A stretch of 64,000 nucleotides of DNA from Desulforamulus ferrireducens (GCF_002005145.1 NZ_CP019698.1:2852001-2916000); one strand, 5' to 3'. Positions 1-9,021 are shown, counted from the first letter of the stretch. Notes: generated from the letters alone by a model not told the origin. Translations and numbers: made by a program.

Positions 1-2
1 AT

Positions 3-728
3 ATTGTCTCCGAGAATACTCACATATTAAAGACTGTGGAGAAAAATATAGTGGGAAATGAAACAAAGGAAAAAATTACTCTTTATGCTGAACAAAATCA
101 AAATGGTATGCCGGTAGCCTGGTCTGTGGTAGTGGATGGTGTAGAAAAGCTGAGGTTGACTGCCCAGGAGGAGGGTCTCTATTCCTTTGCTGACCTTATG
201 CTAGAGGATGTGGACGGCGATGACAAAAGTGAAGTGTTGGTTTATCGCCAGTCCAGTGGCAGCTCCGGTGCCATGGGACTAGCTATTTATAAACCACAGG
301 AGGGGGATTGGCAGCCACTTTTTAATATAGAAAACCCCTTTGATTATGCCTATGGCGGTGCCGCGGAAATGGAGAATGCGGAAAGGTTTGAAGTAAAATA
401 CGCCGGTGATTATTATGTGGTTTTTAAGGATCATCAAACGGGATTAAACTCTACCATTCAGTTGGTCCAGGAGGAATACAAAAATGTGGCAGAAATGCTG
501 CCAAACATCACCACCTGGATTGATCCCATTATTGATTACAGCCTGGTGGATTATGATGGTGATGGTGTCAAGGAAATTATCACCATCCAACGGGTAATTG
601 GTATTGCCCATGTAGACACCCTGGCCCTCTTGAAAACCACTTATCAATTAAAAGAGGGACAATATCAGGCTACTTCCCTTACCCTTTACGACAAAAAAGA
701 GAAACCTTTGGCAGAGGTGAAGCTATAG
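3..728 (+). CDS. VCBS/FG-GAP-like hypothetical protein (5' end outside window)
   Basis: The reading frame is open to the left edge of the window, so the gene probably begins upstream; the first start codon inside is a GTG at 36, but in-frame codons continue before it. Two acidic loops, 'DVDGDDKSE' and 'DYDGDGVKE', resemble the calcium-binding repeats of FG-GAP/VCBS proteins, which are usually secreted or surface located. No catalytic motif is visible. Its stop codon overlaps the 3' end of the convergent peptidase gene by six bases. Any signal peptide would lie outside the window. The family call is by motif only and the function is unknown. Confidence 0.7.
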   Translation: MVSENTHILKTVEKNIVGNETKEKITLYAEQNQNGMPVAWSVVVDGVEKLRLTAQEEGLYSFADLMLEDVDGDDKSEVLVYRQSSGSSGAMGLAIYKPQEGDWQPLFNIENPFDYAYGGAAEMENAERFEVKYAGDYYVVFKDHQTGLNSTIQLVQEEYKNVAEMLPNITTWIDPIIDYSLVDYDGDGVKEIITIQRVIGIAHVDTLALLKTTYQLKEGQYQATSLTLYDKKEKPLAEVKL

Positions 729-1463
729 GTCCTTGGGTAAAGTTAATTCATCCCCATGCTCCTTGAGCCATTGGCGATGTAGCCGGTAATCCGGGCAAAC
801 GCTTTCCACCAACTGCCAATACTGCTTAGAATGATTCATTTCCCTCAGGTGCGCCAGCTCGTGTACCACCAGGTAATCAATAACCGTAAGCGGAGCCATC
901 ACCAGACGGTAATTAAAGTTTAGATTTCCTCCGCTGGAGCAACTGCCCCAGCGGGTTTTTTGATCCTTAATGAATACCTGGTTATACTGCACATTCAAGA
1001 GCTTACTATATTGCTGCAACCGCTGATTGATAACCCTGCGGGCCTGGCAGCGAAGCCAGCCCACTAAAATATCATGAATTTTTACTTGCTTCTGTTGAGG
1101 AAACATAACAATCATTTTATCTCCCACTAACTCCACCTGTGGCGAACCAGGTTGCAACACCTTAACCAGGCGATAACCCTTACCTAAAAAAAGGACAGTG
1201 GGAGTTTCCTCCGGGTTGTTTTTTGGTTTTTGCTCCAGCCTTTGAGAAAACCAGTTTAGCTTTTCTAATATCCAGTTCTGCTTAGTTTTTAACAGGGCTT
1301 CCAATTGGTCTTGGGGATACCTCATGGGCACCACCACCTCAAGCATTTCCGGGGAATTAATGGTCAAACGTACATTTTTGGCCCTTTGGCTTTCCCTAAG
1401 CAAATAAGAAATACTCTTGCCACCTAATTGAACCGAGTGCCGCTTGATAAATTCCTCTTTCAT
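723..1463 (-). CDS. YgjP-type (DUF45/SprT-like) metallopeptidase family protein
   Basis: The C-terminal part carries the zinc-binding HExxH of the YgjP/DUF45 family in 'HELAHLREMNHSKQYW', followed by 'CPDYRLHRQWLKEHG', as expected of a soluble zinc hydrolase of about 230-250 residues. I chose the ATG at 1463 because the protein then opens with the usual 'MKEEFIKRHSVQLGGKSISY' strand and has normal length (246 aa). An ATG at 1514 with a GGAAGG ten bases upstream is an alternative. The longer open frame up to 1661 runs into repeat DNA and is unlikely to be translated. The gene is convergent with the preceding one. Its in vivo substrate is unknown. Confidence 0.82.
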   Translation of the reverse strand: MKEEFIKRHSVQLGGKSISYLLRESQRAKNVRLTINSPEMLEVVVPMRYPQDQLEALLKTKQNWILEKLNWFSQRLEQKPKNNPEETPTVLFLGKGYRLVKVLQPGSPQVELVGDKMIVMFPQQKQVKIHDILVGWLRCQARRVINQRLQQYSKLLNVQYNQVFIKDQKTRWGSCSSGGNLNFNYRLVMAPLTVIDYLVVHELAHLREMNHSKQYWQLVESVCPDYRLHRQWLKEHGDELTLPKDL

Positions 1464-1640
1464 AAAAACATCAAACCCTTTAATTAATTGATTGACCCAT
1501 ATATTCTCCACCATTAGTGGAAAACCTTCCAAAAAATAGAAAAACTTGGTTGTTTCCGTAGGCAAACCAAGTTTTAGTAAATAACCTTGCAGGGTGATAA
1601 ACAAAATGGGACTGTTGCACAAATAACTGGAAATACGAAC

Positions 1641-1990
1641 TGGCCGTCGGCTATCGGCCATCAGCCATCGGCTTTTGGGCCTTAGGCCATAGGCCGTAAG
1701 ACATTGCCTTTTGGCCTTTAGCCTTTGGCCCTTGGCCTTTTAAGAACCTCCCTCTGGTGTAGGTGGCGGCGAAGCCGCCGGAGGGAGTTAAAAAACTCCC
1801 CCAGTCGCTTCGCGCCAGCCCCCTCAGCGAGGGGGCTCAAATAAAGTCCCATCTCCAGGGAAATATCTACTAGTACCAGGCTTAATCCGGCCAAGCCGAC
1901 GGCCGACGGCCGAGGGCTGACGGCCAAAAGCTAACAGCCAAAGGCCAATGGCCAATATTTAGCCGACAGCCTAAGGCTGATAGCCGAAGC
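1641..1990. repeat. Composite repeat, copy 1: inverted GGCC-rich arrays around a hairpin-rich core
   Basis: About 100 bases of short units such as TTGGCCTTTGGCC (1641-1740) are followed by a core of about 150 bases (1741-1890) with nested inverted repeats (GGCGGCGAAGCCGCC; GCCCCCTCAGCGAGGGGGC), then by about 100 bases of the same units in opposite orientation (1890-1990). A second copy in the opposite orientation lies at 57184-57458 and a short fragment at 14601-14640. No transposase is present, so it resembles a non-autonomous (MITE- or REP-like) element. Short open frames inside it are composed of repeat sequence and are not genes. Confidence 0.8.
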
Positions 1991-1992
1991 CC

Positions 1993-2035
1993 CAAAAAAC
2001 GGGAGTGTCACATTACCGTAGTGTTGCGACACTCC
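1993..2035 (-). terminator. Intrinsic terminator of the Na/Pi symporter gene (TGTCGCA-type hairpin)
   Basis: GGAGTGTC (2002-2009) pairs with GACACTCC (2028-2035). On the minus strand the stem is followed by CGTTTTTTGG. It belongs to the family of hairpins with a TGTCGCA/TGCGACA core that recurs at gene ends in this window. Confidence 0.75.
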
Positions 2036-2042
2036 TAAATTC

Positions 2043-3749
2043 TTAGCCTTGCATTTTTTTCGTGCCATTGCCGTTAACTTCCCACATATCCGAAGGAGGT
2101 GTAAGAATAAGTGCCTCATCATGCCAGGTGCAGGAAACCTCATCGGTGAGAGCCATGGCAATATTTTTAAGGTGCTCACTAATCCTTAAATAAGCATTAA
2201 TTACGTCCAAATGGATGAAGCTGGTATTCTCTGTCTCCTGAGTACCCTTCTGCATCCGGGCAATATGGCTCATACGCAGGCGGAATTCCAGATCTACAAT
2301 CTCCTCCTGGAGAGTTTTAGCCTTCTCTGCCGCCACACAGCTATTGGTAGCAAAGCCGGTATTGACCAAGTGCAGTAGTTCCATAATCCTTCTATGCATG
2401 GTCAAAATTTCTGTATGACCTTCCGTTGAGAAATCCAGATTATTAACATATTTACTTTCTGCCTTAGCCAGTAAATTCTTCTCAATTATATCCCCAATAT
2501 GTTCATAATCCCGAACAATGTGTACCAAACCCATGGTGCGGTTAAATTCGTCCTTATTCAGCTGTTGTCTTAATAAATGGGTTAAATACTTGTTAGTGTC
2601 CGTGGAAAGTCGGTCAACATGATCTTCCTTATTATGAATTTTCTCCGCGTGATCTGGATCATAGGACCTCAGGAGGGGATAAATCTCCTTCATCATATCC
2701 GTTACATGGTCTGAAATATGCATAATTTCTTTGGTTGCCATGCCAATGGCTAATTCCGGGCTGTTGATTAAACTCTCATCCAAATATTTGGGAGTTACTT
2801 CGCTGCCGGGCTCTTTTTTCTCCGGTACAATAATTTCTAATAAACGAGCAAATTGGTCTACAAAGGGAACAAACAAAATAGCTATGGCAATATTAAAAAA
2901 GGTGTGTACGTTAGCCACCTGAAAGCCTGCATTGGTTGTAATTCTCTGCATTAATTCCGCAAAGGGTGTCACAAAGGGTAGGAACAACAGCACCCCCACC
3001 ACTTTAAAGAGCAAGTGGGCTGTGGCCACCCGCTGGGATTCCCTTGAAGAGCCAAGGCTGGACAAAACTGCCGTAAAGGCTGTACCCACATTGGCTCCAA
3101 AAAGCATGTAAATGGCCGGTTCTAAAGCGATTGATTGTTGCATGGCAAGCAACATAATAATACCAATGGTGGCCGCACTGCTGTGCACCAAAAAGGTGAA
3201 GATGGCTGCCACAATCATGGCCAACAGCGGTCTGTCACTCATCTGCAACAGCATTTTGCTGAACATAGGGTCATCCCGTAAAGGGTACATGGCATCGGAC
3301 ATAATTTTTAGACCCAAGAACAATAAGCCGAAGCCAATTAATACCTGCCCAAGGCGTTTATGTTTATGTTTTTTACAGAAAAAAACTATGACAGCCCCGA
3401 TACCCACCACAGGTAGGGAAATCTCGGTGACTTTCAGCGCAATAAGTTGGGCGGTTATGGTGGTACCGATGTCGGCCCCAAGAATTACAGCCAGTGTTTG
3501 CCGCAAGCTAATAATGGCGGCACTGGTTAGACCCACCAGGATAACTGTGGTGGCAGTACTGCTTTGAAATAATATTGTTATTAAAGTTCCTAAGCCCATA
3601 GCTATAAGCCGGTTTTTGGTAAGTGAGGTTAAAGCCTCCCGCAGCTTCTTACCGGCAATCTTTTGCAACCCTTCACTTAGGGTATACATCCCATACAGTA
3701 AAAGGCCCATACCACCCATCAAAATAAGTGCTGTCGATTGCCAGCTCAT
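2043..3749 (-). CDS. Na+/phosphate cotransporter family protein with PhoU-like C-terminus
   Basis: The N-terminal half is a set of hydrophobic helices with the duplicated PNaS (Na/Pi-cotransporter II) signature, seen as 'TILFQSSTATTVILVGL' and 'LVHSSAATIGIIM' (QSS-type motifs). From about residue 330 a soluble helical PhoU-like domain follows ('EIMHISDHVTDMMKEIYP'). This is the NptA/YjbB architecture, which moves phosphate across the cytoplasmic membrane. An upstream GTG at 3761 is in frame, but the ATG at 3749 sits at a good distance behind AAGGGTGG and is preferred. Two tandem hairpins separate it from the upstream DUF502 gene on the same strand. Direction of transport cannot be told from sequence. 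Confidence 0.88.
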   Translation of the reverse strand: MSWQSTALILMGGMGLLLYGMYTLSEGLQKIAGKKLREALTSLTKNRLIAMGLGTLITILFQSSTATTVILVGLTSAAIISLRQTLAVILGADIGTTITAQLIALKVTEISLPVVGIGAVIVFFCKKHKHKRLGQVLIGFGLLFLGLKIMSDAMYPLRDDPMFSKMLLQMSDRPLLAMIVAAIFTFLVHSSAATIGIIMLLAMQQSIALEPAIYMLFGANVGTAFTAVLSSLGSSRESQRVATAHLLFKVVGVLLFLPFVTPFAELMQRITTNAGFQVANVHTFFNIAIAILFVPFVDQFARLLEIIVPEKKEPGSEVTPKYLDESLINSPELAIGMATKEIMHISDHVTDMMKEIYPLLRSYDPDHAEKIHNKEDHVDRLSTDTNKYLTHLLRQQLNKDEFNRTMGLVHIVRDYEHIGDIIEKNLLAKAESKYVNNLDFSTEGHTEILTMHRRIMELLHLVNTGFATNSCVAAEKAKTLQEEIVDLEFRLRMSHIARMQKGTQETENTSFIHLDVINAYLRISEHLKNIAMALTDEVSCTWHDEALILTPPSDMWEVNGNGTKKMQG

Positions 3750-3804
3750 AATACCTACCACCCTTCTGCTAAAACTATGGTACTTTTTTCACAAGTTTCT
3801 TCAA

Positions 3805-3877
3805 TTAATAAACGGTGCTTGCACGCCGTTTATTAATAAAATAGTTTGACTAATTAGATTTTAATTGATTAGTCAAA
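3805..3877 (-). promoter_or_regulatory. Two tandem inverted repeats between DUF502 and Na/Pi symporter genes
   Basis: Hairpin one pairs TTAATAAACGG (3805-3815) with CCGTTTATTAA (3826-3836), an 11-bp perfect stem. Hairpin two pairs TTTGACTAAT (3845-3854) with ATTAGTCAAA (3868-3877), 10 bp. Neither has a convincing T-tract on the minus strand, so they may be operators or leader structures for the symporter gene rather than a plain terminator of the DUF502 gene. Confidence 0.5.
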
Positions 3878-3937
3878 TAGTGTCAAATCAATGCTCCCAG
3901 ACCAGCCTTGAAATATCTTATTCTAAAACTCTTCTTG

Positions 3938-4576
3938 TTAGCCCTTTACCTTTTCGCCCCGTTTATAGACCACTTGCCACTGTCCTTGCCCCTGAGCGGT
4001 AACTTCCCCGGCACCCGTGGCCCCGCCGGAAATAATCAGCCGCAAAGCCTGATCCACCGGCATATCTACCACCGTAACCAGTTCCCGGGGAACCCAATAC
4101 ATATCCCCGGACACTTGCATGGTCTGTGGAAAATAAACCCCTACCAGTTCCCTGCCCTCTTTATCCCGTAAGGAGGAAGCTTTAACTGTTAGGAAACCTA
4201 AACGGCAAATATCATCAGTGAGATTGACCAAAACAACGGTATCAAATTTTTTCTCTTCCCCAGTTAGCGACTTTAAGGTGTCTTTAATGGTGTTATAAAT
4301 GTTTTTAATCCCAGGCATACGGCAGATAATATCTTCGATAATTTGCAAGATTTTTTTTGATATCCACCAGTTAGCCACCATACCAATTAAACAAACAGCC
4401 ATGATCACAAAAATAAAATCAACACCCCAGGGCAATTCCCTTTTGACAATGGGGTAAAGTATGGCATTTCCTACACCGGCAATCTTCGAATAAATAAAGG
4501 CCAGAATATATACTGTTCCCAGCAGGGGTAATAATACTAAAAGTCCCTTTGCAAAATATAACGATAGCTTCCTCAT
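3938..4576 (-). CDS. DUF502 family membrane protein
   Basis: A 212-residue protein with two N-terminal membrane helices (about residues 5-30 and 50-75) and a soluble C-terminal part containing 'IPGIKNIYNTIKDTLKSL' style and 'VYFPQTMQVSGDMYWVPRE' segments, characteristic of DUF502. The family is widespread in bacteria and plants and its biochemical role is unknown. The ATG is preceded by CGGAGGAGATCT, an ideal ribosome site. It stands alone, followed on its strand by paired hairpins and the Na/Pi symporter gene. Confidence 0.85.
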   Translation of the reverse strand: MRKLSLYFAKGLLVLLPLLGTVYILAFIYSKIAGVGNAILYPIVKRELPWGVDFIFVIMAVCLIGMVANWWISKKILQIIEDIICRMPGIKNIYNTIKDTLKSLTGEEKKFDTVVLVNLTDDICRLGFLTVKASSLRDKEGRELVGVYFPQTMQVSGDMYWVPRELVTVVDMPVDQALRLIISGGATGAGEVTAQGQGQWQVVYKRGEKVKG

Positions 4577-4683
4577 AGATCTCCTCCGGCGTTAATTATA
4601 GGTACCCTTCCATTATATTCCGCCTACTTACTTTTTTCTATCATATTTTCCTGCAGCCGTATCAATACCCCTTGCCAACAATA

Positions 4684-4707
4684 AACCCCTTGTATGCACA
4701 AGGGGTT
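4684..4707 (-). terminator. Intrinsic terminator of the amino-acid binding protein gene
   Basis: AACCCCTTGT pairs with ACAAGGGGTT around an ATGC loop, a 10-bp perfect stem. It lies directly after the stop codon of the gene at 4719, and on the minus strand is followed by TTATTGTT. Confidence 0.7.
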
Positions 4708-4718
4708 GGTGTTTTTCA

Positions 4719-5507
4719 TTATTGCTGAGGCAGGTCGCCAAACCATTTCTTATAAATTTCTTCATACTTGCCGTTTTCCTTCAGCCGCTGCAGGGCTGCG
4801 TTAATGTCGTCTAAAATTTGCTGCTTGTTCTTTGGTACAGCAATACCATACTCTTCAGCGGACATAATCTCGCCCACCATTTTAACATCTTTATTTCCTT
4901 GCTGAATGAAATAGGCGGTAACCGGGTAATCCATCACCACTGCATCCGCAGCGCCGTTCTTTAATTCTAAAAACGCCTGGTCTGCACCAGTGAAGTGGGT
5001 AACTCTATCACTTATTTTTTGTGCTTGAATAGCACCGGTGGTACCGCTCTGCACAGCAATCTTTTTACCCTTTAAATCTTCCATACCTTTGATTTCGTTG
5101 TTATCAGCCCGCACCGCCACAATTAAGCCGGATTTATAATAAGGGTCACTAAAGTTAACGGCTTGCAAACGCTCCGGAGTTATGGTCATGGCAGAGGCGA
5201 CACAATCAATCTGCCCGGATTGCAGAGCTGCAATAAGACCATCAAAGGCGATACTTTGAAATTCTAATTCATACCCAGCTTCCTCCGCAATGGCCTCAAT
5301 CAAATCCAAGTCAAAACCAACATACTGGCCATTGGCATCGGCAAATTCAAAGGGAGCAAAGGTGGTATCAGCGGCGGCAATCAATTTCTTTTTGTCAGAG
5401 CCTTGGGCAGGCTCTTTACTTTGCTCACTGCTGCCACAACCCACGGCCGTTACAACCATGGTCAGCATCATTGCTGCTGTCAGAATAAGTTTAAACATTT
5501 TCTCCAC
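4719..5507 (-). CDS. Amino-acid ABC transporter substrate-binding lipoprotein
   Basis: A family 3 periplasmic-type solute-binding protein (SBP_bac_3). A signal sequence ends in a lipobox-like 'VTAVGC', so the mature protein should be lipid anchored to the membrane. The body shows the family pattern 'FAPFEFADANGQYVGFDLDL' and 'CVASAMTITPERLQAVNFSD', typical of polar amino acid binders. The frame is open to a TTG at 5513, but GTG at 5507 lies seven bases after GAGGGGGA and is the better start (262 aa). No permease or ATPase gene is adjacent, so it is an orphan here; its transporter partners must be elsewhere. The ligand is not determinable from sequence. Confidence 0.88.
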   Translation of the reverse strand: MEKMFKLILTAAMMLTMVVTAVGCGSSEQSKEPAQGSDKKKLIAAADTTFAPFEFADANGQYVGFDLDLIEAIAEEAGYELEFQSIAFDGLIAALQSGQIDCVASAMTITPERLQAVNFSDPYYKSGLIVAVRADNNEIKGMEDLKGKKIAVQSGTTGAIQAQKISDRVTHFTGADQAFLELKNGAADAVVMDYPVTAYFIQQGNKDVKMVGEIMSAEEYGIAVPKNKQQILDDINAALQRLKENGKYEEIYKKWFGDLPQQ

Positions 5508-5753
5508 AAACAAGTCCCCCTCAATTTTATTAAATAGGTCAGATACAAAATAGAAAGTCAGAATAATTACTTATTCCGACTCATAAATCATCAATTCGAT
5601 GCTTTTCGACAAACTCCTGCTGGGAGAAGAATTTTATTTCTGGTTAGTTATAGTACCTGCCTGTTTTATAATTTTTTTTGCAAATTGTGGTAACAAAATT
5701 AAAATAACTACGTCTAAGTTTAATAAATAATTATGTTGAGGAGGCTTGTGTCA

Positions 5754-7889
5754 TTGTTTAAGAAGCTTTTGTCTTTAACAGTGGGGTTATCCCTGATGTT
5801 GATGTTGTCCGGTGCCGCTCTGGCAGAGGAAAGCCGCATCACCAACCAGGAGCAGGCCATAGCAAAGGCTAAGGAGTTATTGCCTCAACTGATCGGGGAT
5901 AAACAGTTATCGGTTGACTTTACGGAGGATGACTACCGAGGTACCGGTGTATGGAACTTGCGCTCCTCGGAGGAGCGCCCGGTTCGCCTTCCCCTTGCCA
6001 ATCGTTTATATATTTCCCTTGATGAAAATGGTTCACTGTTAAGTTTTAATTACTTTGACTCTTCGTTGCAGAACAGTGGCCAAAAGTTAATTGACCGCAA
6101 CAGAGCGCAGGCCATTGCCAAGAATTTTCTGGCCCAGATGAAACCACATATACTAGACCAGATTGAATTAGAAGATATCACTTATAATCCCTACTACTAC
6201 CGCTCTTATGACCAGGGCATGTTCTATACCTTCCGCTGGAATCGCCTGGTTAACGGTATACCAGTGAGGGATAACGGAGTAACCATCAATGTAGATGCTA
6301 TGTCGGGACAGATTACCTTTTATGATGTCAGCTGGGATGAACAAGCTACTTTCCCTGCACCCGGTAATAACATAAAAAACCCCGCAGAGATCTCCAGCAT
6401 AGTGCTGGAAAATTTAGGCCTCTATCCTGCCTATAGGATTAATCCGGCAGACCCCAGTGGCACTAAAATACAATTAATATATCAAGTAAATTCTCAGCTC
6501 TCTACCTTTGACGCTGTTACAGGCAAGCCAGTTGATAGCCAGGGAAACATCAGGGAATTTGCTGATGTAAAGCGTTTTAAGCAGACTTTCTCGCCGCAAA
6601 TTGGCGGTCAGGCCGCACTCCCGGAGTACCATGCTAAGGGACAAATAACCTCTGAGAAGGCTCAGCAAATCGCCGAGGAATTCTTTAAGAAACTGGGTTA
6701 TACCGGTAAGGTGGTTCATTACGGTGGGGGAAGCTCAGTTGGTCCGGGCTATCATATAGAGCTTTGGGATTACAGTGTAGCCCTGGACCCGGAAGGGGAT
6801 CCCTACGGTGATCGCACTGTCAGAGTTTCCATTGACACTGCTTCAGGTAAAATTATTGGTTTCCAAAATCAATCCGAGAGATATACCGTTCAAGGAACAA
6901 AAACCGTCACCTATGAGCAGGCTAAGGCAATTGCCGAGCAATTTATAAAACAGGAGCTAGTTCTTCCTTACCCCGTTGCCTTGCAAAAACAGGATATTTT
7001 TATGGAGTCTGGGGAACCCTATTATTTATATTTTGTGCGTCTGGTTCATGGTATACCCTGTGATTTAGGTAGTATAACCATTCAGGTAGACAGAAATAGC
7101 GGTAATGTTATAGGTTATCACACACATCCTTTATCTTTCACCATTGACGCACCGAAAAGAATTATCAGTCCTCAAGAGGCAGCAAGAATTTTTAAGGAAG
7201 GTCAATTCTATGAACTCTGTTATATATTCCCCTATAACAAGGAGCAAGGCAAAAATAAACAAGCCCAACTTGTCTACGTTGTGAAGGATTATGGCCTGGA
7301 CATTGATGCTGTCACCGGCAAAGTGTTGTCCTGGGAAATAAAAAACGCTGCCACAGGGATACCGGAGAACCACTGGGCAGCAGAACCCCTCCGGTTGCTA
7401 GGGGAAAATGGCTTGCTGCCGGCAAAAGAAATTAATCCGGATGAACAGATTACCCGCAAGGACGCTTTAAGGGTGATGGGTTCCCTCAATCGTTACTATT
7501 ATCCCGATAAGCTTGAGTTAAAATTTACGGATATTAAACCGGATGACCCCGATACTGACATCCTGAAAAGAGCTGTTGCCATGGGTCTCCTGGAAAACCA
7601 AGGTGCCTTAAGACCCAATGACCCCCTAACTCGGGAACAACTGGTAGTATGGTTGATTAAAGGCATTGGCTATCATGAGGTAGCTTCCTTGCCCCTCAAG
7701 ATAGAAACACCCTTTAAAGATATTCCCCCTGAGCATCCCCATAGAAATAGTATTGCCATCATGGCGGCTCTGGGTGTTTTTGTGGGGGATAAGGACGGTC
7801 TGTTTAATCCCCAACAACCGGTCACCTGGGCAGAATTGGCCACTGTATTAACCAGGATCGCACCTAAATTGAATCAGCGTTATTACTAA
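5754..7889 (+). CDS. Secreted YcdB/PepSY-repeat protein with C-terminal SLH domains (paralog 1)
   Basis: A signal peptide ('MFKKLLSLTVGLSLMLMLSG', then ALA) is followed by repeated YcdB/PepSY-type modules of about 120-150 residues, each with an 'A.AIAKxFL' helix and a 'VDAxSGxIxxYD' hairpin, to about residue 545. Three S-layer homology repeats follow (about 550-711; e.g. 'FKDIPPEHPHRNSIAIMAA'), which normally bind pyruvylated cell wall polymer. I chose TTG at 5754 because a perfect GAGGAGG ends nine bases before it; the upstream ATG at 5733 precedes that site. No peptidase domain is present. It is a paralog of the gene at 35839-38043. Function is unknown; an inhibitor-like or cell-surface structural role is inference. 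Confidence 0.85.
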   Translation: MFKKLLSLTVGLSLMLMLSGAALAEESRITNQEQAIAKAKELLPQLIGDKQLSVDFTEDDYRGTGVWNLRSSEERPVRLPLANRLYISLDENGSLLSFNYFDSSLQNSGQKLIDRNRAQAIAKNFLAQMKPHILDQIELEDITYNPYYYRSYDQGMFYTFRWNRLVNGIPVRDNGVTINVDAMSGQITFYDVSWDEQATFPAPGNNIKNPAEISSIVLENLGLYPAYRINPADPSGTKIQLIYQVNSQLSTFDAVTGKPVDSQGNIREFADVKRFKQTFSPQIGGQAALPEYHAKGQITSEKAQQIAEEFFKKLGYTGKVVHYGGGSSVGPGYHIELWDYSVALDPEGDPYGDRTVRVSIDTASGKIIGFQNQSERYTVQGTKTVTYEQAKAIAEQFIKQELVLPYPVALQKQDIFMESGEPYYLYFVRLVHGIPCDLGSITIQVDRNSGNVIGYHTHPLSFTIDAPKRIISPQEAARIFKEGQFYELCYIFPYNKEQGKNKQAQLVYVVKDYGLDIDAVTGKVLSWEIKNAATGIPENHWAAEPLRLLGENGLLPAKEINPDEQITRKDALRVMGSLNRYYYPDKLELKFTDIKPDDPDTDILKRAVAMGLLENQGALRPNDPLTREQLVVWLIKGIGYHEVASLPLKIETPFKDIPPEHPHRNSIAIMAALGVFVGDKDGLFNPQQPVTWAELATVLTRIAPKLNQRYY

Positions 7890-7915
7890 ATATGGAACTC
7901 TTTCATGTACAGAAA

Positions 7916-7950
7916 ATTGGGTGTCGCAAAACCGTTTTGCGACACCCAAT
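7916..7950. terminator. Strong 16-bp hairpin between convergent genes (TGTCGCA family)
   Basis: ATTGGGTGTCGCAAAA pairs perfectly with TTTTGCGACACCCAAT around CCG. It sits between the convergent PepSY gene and methyltransferase gene and could end transcripts from both sides, although no clear T-tract follows on either strand. Confidence 0.65.
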
Positions 7951-7967
7951 TCACTTAAGAGAATTGT

Positions 7968-8909
7968 TTATTTATTAGCCTTGGCCAGGATGATTTGTCT
8001 ACCGGCAATATCATGCATTTGCACCGAATCAAAACCTGCTTGCTCTAACCAATTTGTATACTGCTGCAGGGTCCAGGTGCCGCCGGTTTTGGTATTCACC
8101 AGCATATTCACCGCAAAGAGCTCTGCCCTTTTACTGACACCCCGCACCAAATCCAATATGGCAATGCGTCCGCCCGGCTTTAAAACCTGGTGTACCCGCT
8201 TAAACAAAAGAGTGTTTTCCTCTTCACCATAAATGTGACAAATATTGCCTAGAAAGGCCATGTCGAACTCCCCTGCCACTACTCCCTCGGTAAAATCACC
8301 TGGCACAAACTCTATGGTTTCATGGGGTTGTAGGGTCTTTTCCATCATTTGACACACTTCAGGTTGATCCTGTACCGTTACCCGCGCACCGGCAGCCGCA
8401 AAGGGGCGGGCATAATTGAGAGGCCCACCGCCCAAGTCCAGTACCTTACACCCCTTGGGTAAATCCCTTAAACAAACATGGGCAACTTGGTCCGCGACCT
8501 CCTTGGCACTTCTTTTCATGGCATACATAAACCCTTTAATATCCTGTTGATCCCGTTCCCGGGGCACCGGTGCCCCGGTTTTTAATACCTGTGGGATGGT
8601 AGTCCAGGCTTTGATGACATTAAAGGTATGCACCAAGGCATAACCCACATACTTATCACTGGTTTCATCATATAATATTTCCTCCCCTTCCGGGGTAAGG
8701 CTGTACTTTCCTGCATTTAAACTTAAATAACCCAGAGCAATTAAAGACTCATTTACCGTCCACAGGGCACGTTCATCAAAACCAAGTTCCTGGGCTAATT
8801 CCTCCAGGGAATAGGCCCCTTTTCTGATGGTATCAAATAATCCACTCTGTAAGGCAGCACCCACAACCAATAACTCCTGTGGTGCTACAGGATTGGTCAG
8901 GTTAGGCAT
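7968..8909 (-). CDS. SAM-dependent O-methyltransferase-like protein
   Basis: An N-terminal winged-helix dimerisation domain (residues about 10-85, 'GLFDTIRKGAYSLEELAQEL') precedes a class I Rossmann methyltransferase domain with the SAM-binding glycine loop 'VLDLGGGPLNYARPFAAAG' and motif 'VTVQDQPEV'. This is the architecture of the Methyltransf_2 (plant O-methyltransferase/ hydroxyindole methyltransferase-like) family and length is normal (313 aa). The gene points away from the cobalamin riboswitch and cobT. Because anaerobic benzimidazole synthesis uses an O-methyltransferase (BzaC) often encoded near cobT, a role in lower-ligand synthesis is possible, but no bzaA/B/F homolog is in the window. 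The substrate is unknown. Confidence 0.8.
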   Translation of the reverse strand: MPNLTNPVAPQELLVVGAALQSGLFDTIRKGAYSLEELAQELGFDERALWTVNESLIALGYLSLNAGKYSLTPEGEEILYDETSDKYVGYALVHTFNVIKAWTTIPQVLKTGAPVPRERDQQDIKGFMYAMKRSAKEVADQVAHVCLRDLPKGCKVLDLGGGPLNYARPFAAAGARVTVQDQPEVCQMMEKTLQPHETIEFVPGDFTEGVVAGEFDMAFLGNICHIYGEEENTLLFKRVHQVLKPGGRIAILDLVRGVSKRAELFAVNMLVNTKTGGTWTLQQYTNWLEQAGFDSVQMHDIAGRQIILAKANK

Positions 8910-9021
8910 CGGGCTCCCTCCTCTTTAACTGATTTGATTGATTATACCATGAACACCCAAAAAAATTACAGGCATCTTGTCTTAGGTCAGGGAAGGAATT
9001 ACAATAAAATAAAAACCCAAA

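Noticed and set aside
1718-2179. Open frames within and beside the composite repeat
   Set aside because: Their sequence is the repeat units themselves or the antisense/alternate frame of the symporter gene.
3112-3567. 151-codon plus-strand frame within the Na/Pi symporter gene
   Set aside because: It is antisense to a well supported gene, has no ribosome site and encodes a low-complexity hydrophobic product.
7031-7489. Minus-strand frames inside the PepSY/SLH gene
   Set aside because: Antisense shadows without ribosome sites.
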